Shown here: in pieces, positions 38,201-50,174 of the stretch | Layout of the letters: each line of letters starts with the position of its first letter | Position numbering within the stretch: the stretch's first letter is position 1 | Source of the DNA: Gordionus sp. m RMFG-2023 | Taxonomy: Eukaryota > Nematomorpha > Gordioida > Chordodea > Parachordodidae | NCBI RefSeq assembly: GCF_954871325.1 | Contig: NC_088776.1 | Coordinates: 55,632,569-55,696,568 of the forward strand | Length of the DNA stretch: 64,000 bases | Direction: 5' to 3' | Notes under the pieces: generated by a model | Databases searched by the model: none | What the model was told of the DNA's origin: nothing | What the model saw: only the letters and a program-made list of their open reading frames with translations | Made by a program: the position numbers and the translations under genes

Positions 38201-41200
38201 CCCATTCCTTCATTATATTTTTTTTTAAAAAAATATCTCATTAAATTCCCGATGAATTAATTTGGGATCATAATTTTAAAATTATATTTACAAAAATAAT
38301 TAAAATTTTAAAAAAATATACATGATGACATACTTGAATATTTTGTCTTTTTTATAAAATAAGCAGTTTTCAGAATTTTTCAATTAACATATATAAATAA
38401 TATGTAAAATCAAGTAATTTTGGAAAAATCGTAACGGAAATATAGTCAAAAGTTAAGTGATAATAAACTAAAAACAAAAGCATATTTTTTTTTGATTATT
38501 AATAAAATACGATTGAATACATTATATATTTATTATAAAGTTAAATACAATCATTGAGTGGTTTTAAACGTTAAAATATAGCACGCAATATGATGATGTC
38601 AGATTAGCTCACAGGACTTTAAAGGGTTAAACATAATATAAATTTTCCTGGTTGAAAAAAATGTTAAAAAATAATTGAGACAACGCCAATATATTTTAAA
38701 TGTCGCGGCGTTATCTAAACGGGGCGGGCGAACAAAAATTTTGGCCTGGCGCACAGCTTTATATATAACCTAAATAAATAAATATTGTAATATTATATAA
38801 AATAAATTAAATAAATATGTCACCCCATTCTTGGTTACATCTTTTTTTTTGGGTAGGTGGGGGGTGGATTTTTCAAAAATTTTCTTGAATTTAAAATATT
38901 TGAAAAAAAAGAATCCTAATAGATCATTGGCTAGAAATTCAACTTCTTCTCATCTGTATTACTCTAAACAAATGACATCTGATGTTCCCCAATTGAACTT
39001 AATGAATAGTAAGGACGTAAAATAATTTATATATTTTTTTCCTTACAAGATTCACGATTATTAATAAAATTTATACTAATTGTCTAGAAGGAAAGATAAA
39101 TAAGAATCAATTTAGAATTCCAAATCTTCACAGCTTTTTCTCTCTTCTTCTCAAATGGATTAGTAGGTGTGCCATATATTTTTTAAATTAAATTATCCTT
39201 ATTATTATACTTAAAAAAGAAAATCTGTACTTTTTTTCTATATATTAATCGAAATATTAACCCTGTCACTGATTTTGACTATAAAACATATAAATATGTT
39301 AAACATAAATAATTGCATTTGAATTCGCAGCTATTACGGAATAGATTGAACTTTTTGCTGCTTTTATCCTAATAACTTTTAAGTTCAATTATTTCTATAT
39401 ATAAGTTTTTAAAAAAAAGATTAGTTATATTATAAACTCTTTACTTTGAATCTTACGATGAAATATCCATTTAGAAATTCGAAATGATTTTTTAAATTTG
39501 TTCGTCTGCTTTTAAATATAAAATAAAATATTATTTTTTTTTTAACTTTTAAAAATGAATTTAGAATTTATTAAACAAGAACCTAGGAACCCCTTTAAAA
39601 AAAAGTTCTGACCGGTTCTCGAATGTTCCGGTCTCTGCTTGAAAAAAATATGGCCTGACAAAGGTAATGTAGTTCCTTATATATATCTTATTGAAAATGA
39701 TTCTAGTAGCGCCGTCTTCCTTGCCACCTTCACTCTCCGCCTCCCCCTTTTTTACCGAGGCGAATTTGGCTCGTCACTTACGTCAACCACGTCACCCGAC
39801 TTCCTTTTCTAACCAATCAAATCCTTATTTCGGACTAGTTCTCGATGACCGATACCACTCGCTCGAACCCCTACGTAGCGACTACCACGAAAAAACGAGA
39901 AGAAATAACAGCTGTGATGGGGATTCCCCTAAAAAGCGAGTTTCTTTGTTCAAAGCCATAGATGTTACGGATGGCCACCCTGATTGCCTCGCCAGAATAC
40001 ACGGTTTTTCTCAATTAAAATTTTAAAACAATTTACTCCACACAAATGCTAATGTTAAAACAGTAAATTCGTTAGTTAAAGTTTACTCAATGCTAATAAA
40101 CAATATTATAATTTTACTAGTTCACTCTGCCCCCATTTATCTTTGTGGAATTATTAATAATGGCACTCCACATAAGAAATGAGGAATATTTTTGCATTTA
40201 AAATGAAGAACCTGAAATGCTAACTTTAAAAAAAAATAATAAGAGAATCCATTTATAAAACCTATAAATTAATAAAAAAGAGTATGTAAAGAAAGAATAA
40301 AACAATTAAATTAATTTTTAATTGAATTATTCGACGAATTTAGATTACTCGCTGTCTAACGTGAAAATGAGGAAAGCTCTTACGAATTGGAAAAAGTTTG
40401 AACACATCAATTGCGTTAAACTTAAGGAAGTTTTCTCCACCAAGGCCTTCGGAGATTCATGTACAATAATCCGACATATTTTTATGAGACAGGAAGAAAG
40501 TAGTAGAAAGTTGTGAGACAAAAAAAATCAGAACAGGGTCGTCTAAACCCTTTATAAGCTAAAAGCCCTGAGATTAGTAGTGTAACTAGACATCAGTCAA
40601 CGTGAGGGGCGCAAGTTGGTTGACTAACTTTTTAATAACCCTCTAATGGTAAGGGAAAAAAATAACCCGAATGATTGAATGGGAGACAGCTCACCCCTAT
40701 TTTAAAACTTCACACTCAAATTTCTATTTATAAACCTTAATTTTTTAAAAATATTTATTTATTTAACCTTACATTAATTATAGATGTAAATATCTCAAAG
40801 ATTTAATATTAAATATATAATATTTGATAAATTTTTTGTAAAGATTATCATTAATTAACGCAAAATTGCCTTAAATACTATATTTCCTATGCATTAAGTA
40901 TTTTATATTTCTAATTGAATTTTATGGATATACCAATTCTTTAATATTTCGGATGATCATTTATATTTTAAACAATATCGGTTATTGGCTGATATCGTTA
41001 AATTAACCTAATCCGATATATCTAAATGAGGGATAAAAAAATATATATTTGTTATTAAAAGTAGGATGGATCTATGATATCGATGAGTGGCTGATATTTA
41101 ATCTTCATATTGGAAAAATCTGATAACTTAATTCTAGGAAAGAAACATGAGAAGGTGTTAGAATAATAAAGGAATCTCCCCTTTCCCTTTTATTAATAAT

Positions 41201-43887
41201 AAAAATAAAATAATAATAGCCTTGGTATTCGTGTACCAGTACCACCCTTCTTACGTGACTCTGAGGGACTATTATTACTCTCTCAAATCCCGCAAACCTA
41301 ATATGGCCAGTAGCAACCTGCGTGGCGGCATGAACATTGATTCCCAAAACGTGTCCCTAAATTCACCGGACGAAGGCGATATATGGAATTTCGTGATTCA
41401 AATTAGCGGGTCCTTGAGACGCATTCATTCCTCCAACCTTTATTGTGGCGGGTTGGATGGCATAAAGCCCTCCAAAATTCTCATAGACCCACTGGACCAA
41501 AAGTAATATTAAACCTTTCTAACGAAGAAATTATTTTAAATATGATAATATATATTATAGTTTTTTTACTCACAGAAAACTTTACCTTCTCCCTTATAAA
41601 TTTTTTTTTTCTTTTTTCGAAATTAAAAAAAAAATATTAATTGATAATAACAACGAAGGATAAAACTAAATTGCCTGGGTATGGTCGAGATTCTCAATAG
41701 CGAAAACGATTCCTCAAACAACGCCCCACTTGCTGTAACCCATTTTCAAGTAATTAGGTTTAAAATAACTCGTGTGCCATTTTTTCCCAAATTATCTCTC
41801 CTATTATCTCTATCACATTTTTCAACCTTATCAAACAGCGATTTTTGAAAAAACTCTTTTAATAACTTAGTAATTTATATTTGAAATGAAATTTTCAAAA
41901 AACAAATTGATATTCGTATAATAGCAAGAAGATCTCAAGGCCACCGGTCGTCTCATATTATCAATGACCACGAGCGATTCTTATACACCCATTTGTGATA
42001 ACACCGTTATAAATAATGGCGGGGCCGGAAGTGGAGGCGGAAACAATAATAAATGGATGATCCATGCGCTTAAAAGCGCTCTGACTTCAACCCGCTATTG
42101 CGACGATCTAAAGAACATCTTGCTGTAATTCTTTTTTTTAAAAAAAACTCACTAAAATTAATATATCACAAAGGAAATCTAAAATGAAGTTTAAAATGCT
42201 ATATATATACTACTTTTTTTAGTCACAAAGTGTTTTTTTTCTAGTTAGTCTGGTTAAGAGGTCACCTTATTTATGAAAAAAGTCACAAGTTATGAAAAAG
42301 AAAAAGTGTGAATTAAATAAGCTGCTATAAATTAATTTTAATTTTTTTAAAAGTATTATTATGTATAATATAGATAGTGTGTAGGGATCCGCAAATTAAT
42401 TAAAAAAAATTTTACGGATCCGATATTTTCCGATAATCATACAAAACAAATCTGATAAAAGGCATTGGTTGCCAGATTAATTTTGAAGTGGATATTAGAA
42501 AATATCGAATCTGCTGGATTGACACAATTCTAAAGATAAAAGTGATTACAAGTGTAAAAGGGACAGGAATGTTTTTTTTTAGAAATGATATATTATTTCT
42601 TATTAAAATTATTTAAAAGCTATCTCCTAACCCCACCAGTTCAAAACACTTTCAACGAAAATCAGACCAAAAACAGGAATGCGTCGCCTCAAAAAACCGC
42701 GCTAAAGAGCGTGAACGATATCATGCCTATGATAGGTGCCAGGTTCTACGCCCACATAGAGAAGTCTGCGCAACAGTACGCCTACATCAAGGACCAACTA
42801 TCACTAGTATTATGCTCTTACAAATGTTCCATAAATTTTCCTAGAAATTCTGTACTTTGTAATGAGTTTAAATCATTCCATGACCACTTTTTTCCATTTG
42901 GTAAGATTTAACGAGTTGGAATGCTACCATTAACAAGACACCGATATTTAAAATTCATATGCCTATATCACTGATCTACGCTTTTATTATTATTTTTTTC
43001 TGTACAAATAAGGAACTCGAAAACGGTAGAATTTTTAGACTGTTATGCAAATTGAACACCATAGTGGAAAGGCCGGAGTAATTGAAAAATTTTTTTTATA
43101 AAAGAAAGTATATAAAAATAAAATGAGAGAGATAGTTGGGTAATAACTAAATGTTGGCCAATCCGGCTAAATCATCAGGCGTGTGCCGGAGAAAATCTTT
43201 TAACATTGAGGCATTTTAATTTATATGAGATTCTCTCAATTTGAGCTGCTATATTTATAAGAAAACTCCAAGACCACAAAGTGATAGTTTTCGGCTAAAA
43301 ATGGATTCAGCCAATTTTTTAGTCGTAGTAATTACCCAACTATAATCATGAGTATATATGCAGTTAGAACTGCGTATAATAGGAACTCTCTGCCTGTATA
43401 TATAGAAAGAAAAGATAGGAATAACTGAAGGAAAAAAAAATGGTAGAAAGTAAAAGGGATTAATTAATATATATTTTTTTAAATTAAAATTTACTTAATT
43501 AGACATAATATGGACGTTTCATGGTCCGAGACAGGTGATCGATACTTGCTCAAGTTATTCAGGGATTTCTTGTTTTACTCTCGCAAACATGATGGTACTC
43601 CATTTTTGGACCTATCTCACATTATTATTCACCTCAACAAAGTTAATATATATATATTTCATATTTTTTTTAACTATGTTTTTCATTAATCGTTAAATGT
43701 TACATCTTGGGATTATGTTGTATAATTCATTCATCCTGTTTACTATTTTTACTTAAAGTTGGACACTGGCAACCAGGACAGGATAACACTAACCTCGAGG
43801 GATGAAAGAAACATGATAATAGTTTCATATGCCGATCTCAACAAATGCCTCCAAAGTTCCTTTTCCGAGCTTTTCGCTGAAAGTTGA
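32260..43887 (+). CDS. PAN3: PAN2-PAN3 deadenylation complex subunit PAN3
   Basis: PAN3 is the pseudokinase adaptor that brings the PAN2 exonuclease to poly(A) tails. Exons: 32260-32448, 35500-35637, 38912-39008, 39707-40003, 40344-40460, 41220-41502, 41659-41749, 41925-42124, 42620-42806, 43013-43077, 43503-43641, 43759-43887. All are GT-AG and phases close to a 642-residue product if ATG 32263 is the start. The N-terminus is Ser/Pro/Asn-rich, followed by the family signature ENIGGTTYFY. The pseudokinase part contains KAIDVTDGHPDCLARIH, LTNWKKFEHINCVKLKEVF, STKAFGDSSLVFVYQYHP, NCLGMVEIL and QQEDLKATGRLIL. The C-terminal part has SVNDIMPMIGARFY, ENGRIFRLLCKLNTIVERPE, WSETGDRYLLKLFRDFLF, DLSHIIIHLNKLD and the final SRDERNMIIVSYADLNKCL. 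Oddities are a GGAGSGGGNNN insertion and no visible CCCH finger. The first exon may instead be internal. Confidence 0.96.
33943..34155. mobile_element. MITE with GTTGGGTAAT ends, copy 1 (PAN3 intron)
   Basis: GTTGGGTAAT at left and ATTACCCAAC at right, each flanked by TA. The interior shares TTTTAATATATATTAG, TTTGAGCTACTATAT and GTGATAGTT with copy 2 at 43135-43340, in the same orientation. A TA target would fit the Tc1/mariner group, but this is inference from two copies. Confidence 0.8.
34705..34905. repeat. GC-rich hAT-type element fragment
   Basis: CAGAGACTTGTAG at 34709, then GCACGGCCCGTCTCGG, and CAGGCCTGGCCC with CCCGGGCTTAGGG towards the right. The composition and words match the GC-rich hAT MITE ends elsewhere. 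A complete element follows directly at 34914. Confidence 0.5.
34914..35078. mobile_element. 165-bp hAT MITE with perfect 8-bp target duplication
   Basis: Starts CAGAGTTGTTAAAAGAT and ends ATCTATTAACAACTCTG, flanked by ATATATAC on both sides (34906-34913, 35079-35086). The interior is built of repeated ATCTAGATACAG words. The 8-bp duplication and CAGAGTTGTTAAAAG end are typical of hAT elements. A broken relative lies at 37458-37510. Confidence 0.93.
35165..35291. repeat. hAT-type MITE fragment (TTGTTAAA family)
   Basis: AAAGTCCAAACCTTGATGCC, AAAATCTCCAGGCTTACATA, ATCGAGCCGTTTTTAAAAGT and an end CTTTTAATAGCACTAG match the right half of this dispersed family. Confidence 0.55.
35713..36215. repeat. 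GC-rich MITE ends in PAN3 intron
   Basis: TTAGAGGTTGGTGCAGCCC at 35714, and GGGGCAAGC..TTAGAAGTCG as the complement near 35945-35963, look like opposite ends of one short element. A further GGCCCTGCCC block ends near 36203. Non-coding. Boundaries are uncertain. Confidence 0.45.
36218..36572. repeat. Foldback element, ~140-bp arms, PAN3 intron
   Basis: TAAATCGCTAAAAC (36218) pairs with the complement of the right end near 36540-36570. GGAAGTAAACACTT (36317) pairs with AAGTGTTTACTTCC (36460), and AATCTCGCTTAT pairs with ATAAGCGAAATTT. The ~65-bp loop is unrelated sequence. Non-coding. Confidence 0.8.
37038..37301 (-). mobile_element. hAT transposase C-terminal (dimerisation) remnant in PAN3 intron
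   Basis: 87 codons on the minus strand. VLNFWKRKRNKLSMLATSA, then FSLAGLTLNLRRSSL and PANLYKIIFI, correspond to the Trp-Lys, Ser/Ala and Arg-x-x-Leu landmarks of the hAT dimerisation domain. It differs clearly from the one at 29759-29874, so it represents another hAT lineage. Upstream coding sequence is missing, and it is a dead fragment in the 3.3-kb PAN3 intron. Confidence 0.75.
37458..37510. repeat. Truncated copy of the 34914 MITE
   Basis: CAGAGTTGTAATGATACTTT, then GACCTAGATTCAGATACATC, matches the first ~50 bp of the intact MITE at 34914-35078. The rest is lost. Confidence 0.75.
37640..37720. repeat. Internal fragment of the TAGAGGTCT hAT element, inverted
   Basis: TTTTATAAGCGGGCTTGGGT and ATTATTTATAAAAAATTTTT on the complement match 29520-29580 almost word for word. 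It shows the element family has more than one copy here. Confidence 0.7.
37975..38630 (-). mobile_element. piggyBac transposase C-terminal fragment with one TTAA terminus
   Basis: The minus-strand frame 38241-37975 reads YNEGMGGVGLHDMLMECYRV, RFYLRTIFHLIDTCIVNAWL, LYRRH and TFKSQIVIALLMAGK. This is the conserved C-terminal part of the piggyBac DDE domain (the last catalytic Asp normally lies in the MGGVD motif, but here the residue is Gly). At 38627-38630 a TTAA is followed on the minus strand by CCCTTTAAAGTCC, a piggyBac-like terminus. The N-terminal and central coding region is missing between the two, and no opposite TTAA end was found. A deletion remnant in PAN3 intron 2, counting introns between the exons listed. 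Confidence 0.82.
43135..43340. mobile_element. MITE with GTTGGGTAAT ends, copy 2 (PAN3 intron)
   Basis: GTTGGGTAAT at left and ATTACCCAAC at right, each flanked by TA. It aligns along its length with copy 1 at 33943-34155. Lies between the exons ending 43077 and starting 43503. Confidence 0.8.
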
Positions 43888-43956
43888 ATGACGAATAACC
43901 TCCCCCACCCCTCCTAACACTTTTATTCAACTGCACAATTATCCTAACTATTTATT

Positions 43957-43962
43957 AATAAA
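43957..43962 (+). promoter_or_regulatory. Possible PAN3 polyadenylation signal
   Basis: AATAAA 70 bp past the PAN3 stop codon, a typical distance for a short 3' UTR. Background A+T makes chance occurrence common. Confidence 0.4.
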
Positions 43963-43969
43963 CCCTTAA

Positions 43970-45095
43970 TAGCTATCTACCCCCTCCCCCCCCATACAAT
44001 CATGCTATCTACGAAAACTTAGGGTTTAACTATATTATATATATTTAATAGTGTTTTAGTGCCAAATTTATTATAGTTCTTTAAGAAATACGAAAATATT
44101 TATATATTTTTTAAAAAAAATTATTTTATTACCCTCCTTTTTAAAAAAAAAGATATAATGTCATACAGAGCTATGAACTGAGCATCGCTCTACACGATTT
44201 ATAAATGAATTGTTCTATCTTAAATTATCTAGCACAAAACAGGATGAATATTTATCATCTTTTGTAGACTAATAAAAAATTTTGAAAATTATTTTTTAAC
44301 TCATTTCATATTCCAAATCAATTATTTTAAAAAAATATCCTAACGGAGTTGTTCTAAATACATTGTTTTGGATTGAAATGTTGCATAATCAACTTGATTT
44401 ATTTGCATTAATGCTAGGAAAAATAATTTTGCCCACCCTTTTCTAAAACCACAAAATAATATTTTTTATATTTAAAATAGTTGTGTTAATAGTGAGGTTT
44501 TTAAAAATATTTTATCTCTATGTTTATTTAATTATTTATAATATTTAATATATTTTATCTAAGTAATTATTCCATATTAAGTGGGCTAATAAAAGTTTAC
44601 TCAAAATTATATTAGATTTTAAAAACATTTTTTGTTTCTTTTTAAAAAAAAATCTGTGATGTAATATTATATGACAGTAAACGAATCAATAAATTGACAA
44701 GAAAAAAATATTCACACAATAGACCCCCTCTTCCTCTACATCCCCGCTTTTCAATTAATCTATTTTGTGATTATTAACTCTTCGTCAAACATACACTAAA
44801 GCTATATTCAAAATCAAACTATGTTCCATTTAGAAATAAAACCCCTCCATCCTGGGTTTCTGATCACTTTTTTTTTATGATTTGGTATTAGCAGCTTGAA
44901 GATATAGAAATTTATTATCGCAAAATTGTAATATATATTATATATAAATACTAAAACATCTTATGGATTATTATTTACGTATTTATAAAAAAAAATTTAA
45001 AAAAAGTACAAAATGTTTAATATGGAAATTTAATTTTAGTGTAAATTTTACCAACTTTTAAAACTTGAAAAAATAAGATTAAATAAGTGGAAAGA
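43970..45095. other. AT-rich DNA between convergent PAN3 and protease genes
   Basis: No exon-like stretch, RNA gene or paired repeat recognised. Confidence 0.5.
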
Positions 45096-46015
45096 TTACA
45101 AAAAAAAAATTATTATCATTAAATTCACTCCCTTGGTAATAACTTCAGGATATTCGGAATCTAAAACAATTTGATCTATCCAATTAATATATTTCCTGAC
45201 ATTAGTTTAAACTCTCTGCGATTCGTTATGTCCTTTCATCCCACATTTACCACTTGAACTAACTATACCTATGACTCCATAAACCGTCAACGCGACAGGA
45301 TAAAGACCACCGGAATCTCCCTGTTCATCAAAACAATAAAGAATGTTATAGCATTTAAATCTAATTAGTGTATTTTATCAGTGACATTTCTTCTTTATTA
45401 AGTTTCAGGTCCTAAAAGCAAAGTTTAAACAATCTTCAAAGATTTTTTTGCCCAAAATTAAGTCTTCGAAAATCAGAAAATTAAAGATTTTAAAAAATTT
45501 TTATCATGAAAGATATTTCTTATTTTTATATAAATAACTTGACTTTTTTAGCCACCCTGTGTTATACATATCTCATAATATTTTAAAAGAATTAATACAT
45601 CCTATTTTGATAAATATTATCATTTATAATGCGATTTTAATAACAAATTCAATTTTATTCGCACTAAAAGGTTAACTATATAATTGACAAATGTCATAGT
45701 CATAGAGGACACTAATTTTTTGATAAGGGTATTTAATTTTGTTAAGCAGATTAGTGCGTTTATCATAGCAGTGGCATAACAATTTGGGAAGGGGGATATT
45801 TAGAGACCAGCCTAAAAATTCCCGGCTTGTCAAACAAAAATTTTACAAATTTTTTTATTTTAGCGTTTAAAATGAATAGTAATTTATAAAAATTTTACAA
45901 TAATTGCGCTTACATTAATCATATTTCAAGTCATTTTTTTTTGCAAATTATTTATATTTTACAATAATGTATTACGTACATAACATAATTACCTAAATTC
46001 AAAACTGCTCATGTG

Positions 46016-47389
46016 TAATTCCATGACAAATCGACCAGTGATTCTGACCACCATTATAAAAGTGGATAAAACTTGGGGATTAAATAGATTGTATATACTA
46101 ATTCAAATTTAAATACCCTAGCTCAAATATATCCTGAGTTAAGGGCCTTCAAAATTCGATGAAAGCTTTTTCCTCTTTTAATGAATCACTAAATATTAAA
46201 ATAAATCTTCTTTTAAAGTAACAAATTATGTATCATTTTGTAGCTCTTAAAATTCTCCTCAAGGAAATTCAAAATTTATTTAAAAAATATCTTCAGTATC
46301 ATTGTATTTCCGATAAAACAAGAAAAAAAAATATTTTGAAAAGTGTCCCATTTAAAGCGATTAAACTCATGAAATATGTTTCACATATTTAATTTAAAAT
46401 ATTAATGGAGAAAATAATAATTTAAATTTTATTTCGTTTTTTATAACTTTAAGGAATAAAAAAAAAATCAATTATAAAGGACGTATGAAACGATGAATCT
46501 CATCAAATATTTTTTTTTGCCAATATATTTAAATAAGATTATTAACGGAGAAAATAAGAATTCAAATATTATCTAGTTTTTATAGAAAAATCAATTGAGG
46601 TCGTTATCAATAAAAATAATAATGTATTTCTTATTGGGGTATAAAGAAACGCATTTTTAAAAAATTTCTAGTGTTTATAATAATTTTATTCAAACATAAT
46701 GGTTATTTATAAAACAAAATGCATATTTGTATTTATAAAATACATTATAATTATCTTAAAATAACGCCCTTTAGAATTAATTTATTTATTCCTAAAATTA
46801 TAGAAATCTAAATAAAATTCTTATTTTTCTCCATTAATGTTTTTATTTTAATATTTAAATATATTGCTAATAGACATATTTGTTGAGTTTCATTGTTTCA
46901 AACACCCTATATAATTGATTTTTTTTTATTTCTAAAATTATAAAAAGCTAAATAAAATTTTAATTCTAATTTTCTCCATTAATATTTTTACTTAAATATT
47001 TAAGTATATTGGTAATAAGCATATTTAATGAATTTTATAATTTCATATTAGGTCCTTCTCAAAATAAACTTTTTTGTTTTACAAGACATACAACGACACT
47101 GAAGATATTTTTAAAATTATTTTGGCATTTTCTGATGGATAATTTTGAGGACTTACAAAATGATATATAATTTGTAAATTTAGACAAAAATACGAGTAAT
47201 TTGATATTCGTTAAAAAAGGAAAAGGCTCTCATCGAACCTTGAAGGTTCATAACTCTAGATATATTTGAGCCACAGTATTAAAATTTTTATTTATATAAA
47301 ATATACAATCTATTTATTCCCAAGTTTCATCTATTTTAAAAATGATTGTCCGAAAATCTCCTATCTTGGGCGATTTGTCATGGAATTAC
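46016..47389. repeat. 1.37-kb palindrome (foldback, arms ~620 bp) in a protease intron
   Basis: GTAATTCCATGACAAATCG at 46016 is mirrored by CGATTTGTCATGGAATTAC ending 47389. Further inward pairs are AAACTTGGGGA/CCCAAGTTTCA, AGATTGTATAT/ATACAATCTAT, CTCAAATATATC/GATATATTTGAG, GGAGAAAATAA/TTATTTTTCTCC and ATAATGTATTT/AAATACATTAT. The loop is about 100 bp near 46640-46740. Each arm also carries its own tandem duplication around a TTAAYGGAGAAAATAA unit. Non-coding. It sits between the protease exons ending 47487 and starting 45320. Confidence 0.85.
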
Positions 47390-47838
47390 CCTTATACGCA
47401 AATCGTATATGCATCCCTCAAAGACAAATTTTCTATTTATGCCCCTTACATTTTCGATAATTATTGCAAAAAATAATGATAATAACCTGACCATCTCGTC
47501 CACCAACGTCAATACATATCACATTATCAGCGATGCTGCTATAAGTTTTATCATTATCTTTTCGACAATTTTGCTCGCCACGAAAGAGTAGGCATACCTC
47601 ATGAAGGATTTTAGACTTGGGCTCATTGAAAACTATCATGGTTTTATATGTTTAGGAATTAATTGTAAACTATGAAAGGTCCGTTTAATAATGATCTTTT
47701 TTTGCCAAAAAGGGAAGTTGAGGCGAGAGAATGGGTTTAATTATGGGTGATGAGAATGCCCTTTTCAAGATTGATCAATGTTATGCATTTTATTTAAGAA
47801 ATATGTTAAAATCCTCTTAATGGGGAGACAGTTTATTT

Positions 47839-48009
47839 TGGTGTTGCTAAACAGCAGCTAGCCTAAAGATTTTGTTCATAGGTGGCTCAAAGGTTTGTAC
47901 ATCTATAAGCGAAATCTCTAGGCTCTTAAGGCAATATTTTTGTAACTAAAATATTGAGTTTAGCAGTTTTTAAAAAAATCATATCAAATCGAACCGTTTA
48001 ACAACACTA
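47839..48009. mobile_element. Complete hAT-type MITE (TTGTTAAA family) with target duplication
   Basis: Left end TGGTGTTGCTAAAC and right end GTTTAACAACACTA, flanked by GTTTATTT (47831-47838) and GTTTCTTT (48010-48017), an 8-bp duplication with one change. The core GTTTGTACATCTATAAGCGA and AAATCTCTAGGCTCTTAAGG matches the other copies. The best-bounded member, 171 bp, in a protease intron. Confidence 0.85.
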
Positions 48010-50174
48010 GTTTCTTTATTAATCGATAATTTTGCCTTAGGTTCTACATTCTAGAATTCTGTGTTTTACAACTATTTCAAAATGTGGGTTAGAGCGTTAG
48101 CAAATTAAAAAGTAAATTTTATTATAGACCTTTTTTTCATTATCTATATTAACCCGAATTAGAACCCCGAATGGATCAATTATAATGTGACCAAATCAAA
48201 TAGACATTATCTTGGACTACGGACTACTACCATTATTTTAAAATTTATTTAAAACCAATCGGAGTCGAACCTCGAAAAAAATATTTTATATAGGATTGTT
48301 TTCCCATGTTTAAAATTATTTTATCCTTAAGCGGTTTTTTTTTCTTCCGATTTCTTTGAAAAATATAACTTTCTCAAAACGATCCAATATGAAGAAAATT
48401 TGGGTCTAATCATACTCGGGTCGTTATTTCGAAATTAAAATTTCGCCATTGGATTCGGATGATTTAAATAAAATTTCGAATTGGATTCTCTTGGATAATT
48501 TTTTCTATTGGATTAAGTTAGATCGGGGAAGATCTAACGCAAAACACGCATCTAGTAACTTTGAACCACATATAATTTCTGAGTATTTCCTGCTAATCCT
48601 TCTACAAAATCTGGAAATCTTCTTTATTGGAATAAAATACTCAAATATAAATCGTTTAAATAACCCTAAAATGGTTAAATTTGTTATGTAGTATATTAAT
48701 AATGCATGGCTTTATACTTTGTTCTCCCCATCTAGTCACATTGCAGTCTTGATTCTTTTGAACAGCTTACGTTTGATTTTTCATTGAAAGAAATTTCATT
48801 TTCTAACTCCAATATTGCTATATCGTTGTCCAAGGTTGCTTATTAAAATCAGGGTGTTGGATAGTTAGCACAACATTTGATTTGCACATAGTATTATAAT
48901 CCTCATCAATTGTAGGAAAATTGAGAAGTCTGTTGCTGTTAGATCTAAAATAATATTTTAAGGGATATATTTGGATAGCCGTTCCACTCTCGCCATGAAT
49001 TTTCGGGTTACAGACCCGTTTTTTAAAAGTCCTCTGGTCAAAATATGTTAAAAAAAATAAAAATTTTAGTTTTTCATCTACTTTAAAAAAAATATTCTCC
49101 AAGAGGTTATTCGTTACGCTAATCATGTCCCTTTTATCTTAGCTATCCAGTTAGCAATTTAAAATTGATATCTCCTATAAATGTGATTTTGAGGAACATC
49201 GGAGGAATTCTTATAATAAAATAGTTTTGGATATTTAGCAATAAAAAAAACTACTTTTCCAATATTCCACTTAGTGATATTTAACATATAGACAACTATT
49301 ATAATAAATGTTTTTTAAAAACTTATAATTGATCTAAGATGAAAGCACTATAACTGCATTTTTACAGGTTAGGTTCTAATTTTTAGCTTTAGGTTCGGTT
49401 TCGATTCTATAAATAATAACGATTTTGGATCACTCTAGTTATTTAAAAAATTTAGGCTAAAACTAGACTAAGGATTAAATTGCTATATAATGTATATCTC
49501 AATAAAATTGATAAATTTTTTTTGCATAACCCTATATTCCGAAAGATAGTAGAGTTATCTCTTTCCTTTTCACTATTTAGCAGAGCATAGTTCACTAATG
49601 AATCCAAGTCGTTTATCCCTCCAATTACTATTTCTCTGATTAGTTATTTTTTAAAAATATACAATATTTAAGATTTATATCATATGATGGATCTGCTAAT
49701 TCAACTCTTGTAAATATCATCGATTGGTCGCATGAAATGTAAATTATATATTTGTTTAATTCAAACAAAACCAAATTTTTAAATTTCTTTTGTATTTTTT
49801 TTATAAATTTGTTTAGACGATCTGCCCCCCCCTCCCTTTAAAAAAACTTCAAAATTAAGTCTCACCCTGCTAAATTTAGCACAACTTAAATTATCAAAAT
49901 TTCTGCTTGATTTCTGTCAGAATGTATACTTGCAATGCCCCGCCGTTAGAACGCTTTTGGATGATATATGACTCCTCGATAGACTGTGTTAGATGATGTT
50001 TTGACATATACCTTTTGAATATGTTAGGGGGTTTAAAAGAAAAGAATTAACCAAATAATAAAAACTAATCTTCTCCTCCCTATAAAATTTTTTTATAATA
50101 ATGATATACAGAAAGAATATATAAATAAAACTTTGTTTAATATAGTTATATAACAGATTAGGTAAATTCAATAA

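Noticed and set aside
48449-48691. 80-codon plus-strand frame in the protease intron
   Set aside because: No recognisable motif and no splice context. Asn/Ile/Leu-rich as expected by chance here.
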